Source: Nitrospiraceae bacterium (GTDB lineage Bacteria > Nitrospirota > Nitrospiria > Nitrospirales > UBA8639). From it: a stretch of DNA of 7,506 nt. The stretch lies in assembly GCA_003523945.1 (NCBI GenBank), contig DOFS01000371.1:1-7506 (forward strand). The letters are read 5' to 3'. The notes under the pieces were generated by a model, which worked only from the letters and a program-made list of their open reading frames with translations, had not been told where the DNA came from and made no database searches. Both the position numbers and the translations under genes were made by a program. Below are positions 6,051-7,506 of the stretch, in pieces (the stretch's first letter is position 1; every line of letters starts with the position of its first letter).

Positions 6051-6755
6051 ATGATTCCTTTACCTCAAATCGGACACGCGTCCACCCCTTGGAATGAAGG
6101 CAAACTCATTGGGCATAAACCTCCGTTAAAACAACGTGAGATATGGGCTATCCGAATCAGACTTCAGCTAAAGACAGAAACAAGAGAGTTGGCAATGTTT
6201 AACCTGGCGATAGACAGTAAATTACGTAGTTGCGATCTCGTGAAACTCAAGGTAAGAGATGTCCATTATGGCAATAGTATTGCTTCTAGAGCCATGGTTC
6301 TGCAGCAGAAAATACAACAGCCCGTTTAATTCGAAATCACTGAACAAACCAGAGACGCCCTAAAAACCTGGATATGCCACAATCAATTTTGTCCAGAAGA
6401 CTATCCTTTTCCTAGTCGCATCACTTGTTCAAATCATATTTCAACCCGACAGTATACCCGTATAGTTCACAAGTGGATCGAGATGATCGGCCTCGATACA
6501 TTGCTTTATGGCACTCATTCATTGAGAAGAACGAAAGCGACTCTCATCTATAGGAGACTTAAAAATCTTCGCGCCGTTCAGCTGCTGTTAGGGCACCCAA
6601 AATTAGAAAGCACGGTTCGTTATCTTGGCATCTGGGTGGACGACGCTTTAGAAATGGCGGAACAGACAGAAGTTTGTTCAAGGCTCATGCTGGCGACCTT
6701 GTTAACAAAGTGCTATGCGGCCATAAGCGGACAGTTTGATGGAGTACAGTTGTAG
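6051..6755 (+). pseudogene. Small tyrosine recombinase/integrase, interrupted by an ochre stop
   Basis: Site-specific recombinase of the phage-integrase superfamily, short form (234 codons plus stop). The start is ATG 6051, with only a weak purine-rich stretch (AGTAGGG) upstream. The first part runs to TAA at 6327-6329 (codon 93). The same frame continues without further interruption to TAG 6753-6755. The TAA directly follows QQKIQQPV and precedes FEITEQTR, where a Gln would be expected, so a single CAA-to-TAA change explains it. The catalytic set is readable: R59 (KLRSCDLVKL), K87 in the hairpin, H156-x-x-R159 (THSLRRT), H182 (LLGHPKLEST) and nucleophile Y191 (VRYLG). There is no N-terminal core-binding domain, as in other short members. 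The last 26 or so residues run through the 6718-6734 repeat and may be an extension acquired by loss of an earlier stop. It is probably inactive. Confidence 0.85.
6718..6734 (+). repeat. Flanking repeat copy 2 (CGGCCAYAAGCGGACAG)
   Basis: Matches 4904-4920 at 16 of 17 bases in direct orientation. It overlaps the 3' end of the recombinase frame, where it is read as A-I-S-G-Q. This position, in the recombinase tail, is compatible with an attachment-type site or with a dispersed repeat. Confidence 0.65.
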
Positions 6756-6803
6756 ATCAGTAACGCAGTTTTTATTATTTCCAAGTGAATCGCTTGTTAA
6801 CTT

Positions 6804-7298
6804 TTAATATGCTCCCTGCGAATAAGTAAGCTCATAGCTATGTGAGTAGATTTCAAATATGAGACCGAAGGGGTCTTCTACATAAACCATTCTGTAGGGC
6901 TTTGCACCAGGATAATACTCTCGAATTGGCATTCTCTGCTTGCCACCATTAGCCACTATTTTATCTACAAGTCCCTCTACGTCAGGATCCTGGACACAAA
7001 AATGAAATGTACTTGTCTTCCAGTATTCGAAATCTTTAGGCTTTTCGTTGTTTTTAAACTCGAACATTTCTATCCCAATTTTATCACCTGTAGACATATG
7101 AGCGATTTTGAATGAGCCCCAACCAGTTCCAAATACATCAACACACATTTGTCCTATTGGTGTATCCGACTCCTCGTTGATAACGGTTGGTTTCATGATT
7201 AGATACCAATCCATAACCTTGCTATAAAACTCAACGGCCTTCTCTACATCGGGAACGGAAATTCCAATATGCGAAAATGTTCTTGGATAGTTACTCAT
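6804..7298 (-). CDS. VOC-superfamily protein (glyoxalase/dioxygenase fold)
   Basis: 164 residues, cytoplasmic, with two beta-alpha-beta-beta-beta modules. The first begins at FSHIGISVPDVEKAVEFY (8-25). The second begins at FHFCVQDPDVEGLVDKI (98-114) and ends VEDPFGLIFEIYSHSYE (140-156). Likely metal ligands by the usual pattern are H10, E77, H99 and E149, so a divalent-metal enzyme is expected. The superfamily covers glyoxalase I, extradiol dioxygenases, epimerases and antibiotic-binding proteins, and I cannot tell which applies. The length and the VYVEDPFGLIFEIYSH ending favour a lactoylglutathione-lyase-like or dioxygenase-like member. The start is ATG 7298 with AAAGGAG eight bases upstream, a strong site. 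It runs convergently with the recombinase remnant 48 bases away. It is more AT-rich than the efflux genes and has no functional link to its neighbours here. Confidence 0.88.
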   Translation of the reverse strand: MSNYPRTFSHIGISVPDVEKAVEFYSKVMDWYLIMKPTVINEESDTPIGQMCVDVFGTGWGSFKIAHMSTGDKIGIEMFEFKNNEKPKDFEYWKTSTFHFCVQDPDVEGLVDKIVANGGKQRMPIREYYPGAKPYRMVYVEDPFGLIFEIYSHSYELTYSQGAY

Positions 7299-7344
7299 AG
7301 CATTTCTCCTTTATGAATCCTAAATTTTTATATAAGAGTATTTG

Positions 7345-7365
7345 TGTATAGGTTTACCCTATACA
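7345..7365. promoter_or_regulatory. Perfect palindromic operator candidate upstream of the VOC gene
   Basis: TGTATAGG (7345-7352) and CCTATACA (7358-7365) are perfect inverted repeats around TTTAC. They are 47-67 bases upstream of the VOC ATG and overlap the candidate -10. This fits a dimeric repressor site. No regulator gene is visible in the window. Confidence 0.45.
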
Positions 7366-7385
7366 TGTAAGAAATGCCGTTTCAA
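7358..7385 (-). promoter_or_regulatory. Candidate promoter of the VOC gene
   Basis: On the minus strand, TTGAAA (7380-7385) is separated by 16 bases from TATAGG (7358-7363), each matching the sigma-70 consensus at four of six bases. The predicted transcript would have an untranslated leader of about 50 bases. The -10 lies within the palindrome at 7345-7365. Confidence 0.35.
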
Positions 7386-7506
7386 ACGTTTTTTACATTC
7401 TAGTATCATTTCAATTTAAATAACTACTTGAATGTAACTTGTAAGTGCAACAGTTAATAGTGTGGTGGGTGTTGTAAGGTTCCCCAGAGGTGGCCCCAAG
7501 AATCTG
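7386..7506. other. AT-rich non-coding end of window with an IS30-end-like motif
   Basis: No gene is seen here. AACTTGTAAGTGCAACA (7436-7452) matches the inner part of the left insertion-sequence end (3700-3716) at 13 of 17 positions. On the minus strand it encodes V-A-L-T-S, a typical IS30 transposase ending, but without a stop after it. From about 7453 the sequence becomes GC-richer towards the edge, as if another element or gene begins there. Confidence 0.3.

Noticed and set aside
4100..6329. TAG and TAA at likely Gln positions in two genes as a sign of stop-codon reassignment
   Set aside because: Intact genes here end normally at TAA, TAG and TGA. Both interrupted genes are mobile-element enzymes, and the transposase also has a frameshift, so decay is the simpler explanation.

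Overview
The window looks like a stretch of Gram-negative bacterial chromosome where an ordinary metal-efflux operon meets a worn mobile or accessory region. The Gram-negative call rests on a TolC-type outer-membrane channel and an RND periplasmic adaptor. I cannot name the species. The efflux genes would fit Nitrospirota or Proteobacteria, but that is an impression only. No rRNA, tRNA or CRISPR array was seen.

Region 1 (about 1-3242, minus strand, GC-rich) reads right to left. It holds a small exported three-cysteine protein (2880-3242), a TolC/CusC-like outer-membrane channel (1433-2707) and a CusB-like periplasmic adaptor (1418 to beyond base 1). The channel and adaptor are 14 bases apart and clearly form one unit. 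The small gene is probably the first gene of the same operon. The inner-membrane RND pump (CusA-like) is expected just outside the left edge. Methionine-rich segments at both ends of the adaptor point to Cu(I)/Ag(I) as substrate. The 5' leader carries an 8-bp-stem inverted repeat.

Region 2 (about 3243-4898) is a spacer with no convincing gene, followed by a complete but dead IS30-family insertion sequence. Both terminal inverted repeats are visible. The transposase keeps its DD(33)E catalytic triad but has a one-base deletion near 4674 and an in-frame amber stop at 4100-4102.

Region 3 (about 4904-6734) looks like a small accessory cassette. An intact FRG-domain gene (minus strand) and a tyrosine recombinase gene (plus strand) point away from each other. 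A solitary IS30-type end lies between them. Matching 17-base repeats (16 of 17 identical) sit at the two outer limits, and a third, inverted, weaker copy lies in the middle. The recombinase retains all recognisable catalytic residues but is cut by one ochre stop, so the cassette looks immobilised.

Region 4 (about 6756-7506) is distinctly AT-rich. It holds an intact VOC (glyoxalase/dioxygenase fold) gene with a strong ribosome binding site and a palindrome overlapping its likely promoter. Beyond it is non-coding sequence with a possible further IS30-like end near 7436-7452.

In function, Region 1 is a metal-export machine. The rest reads as layered insertion of mobile DNA carrying one candidate effector gene (FRG) and one stand-alone small-molecule enzyme gene (VOC).
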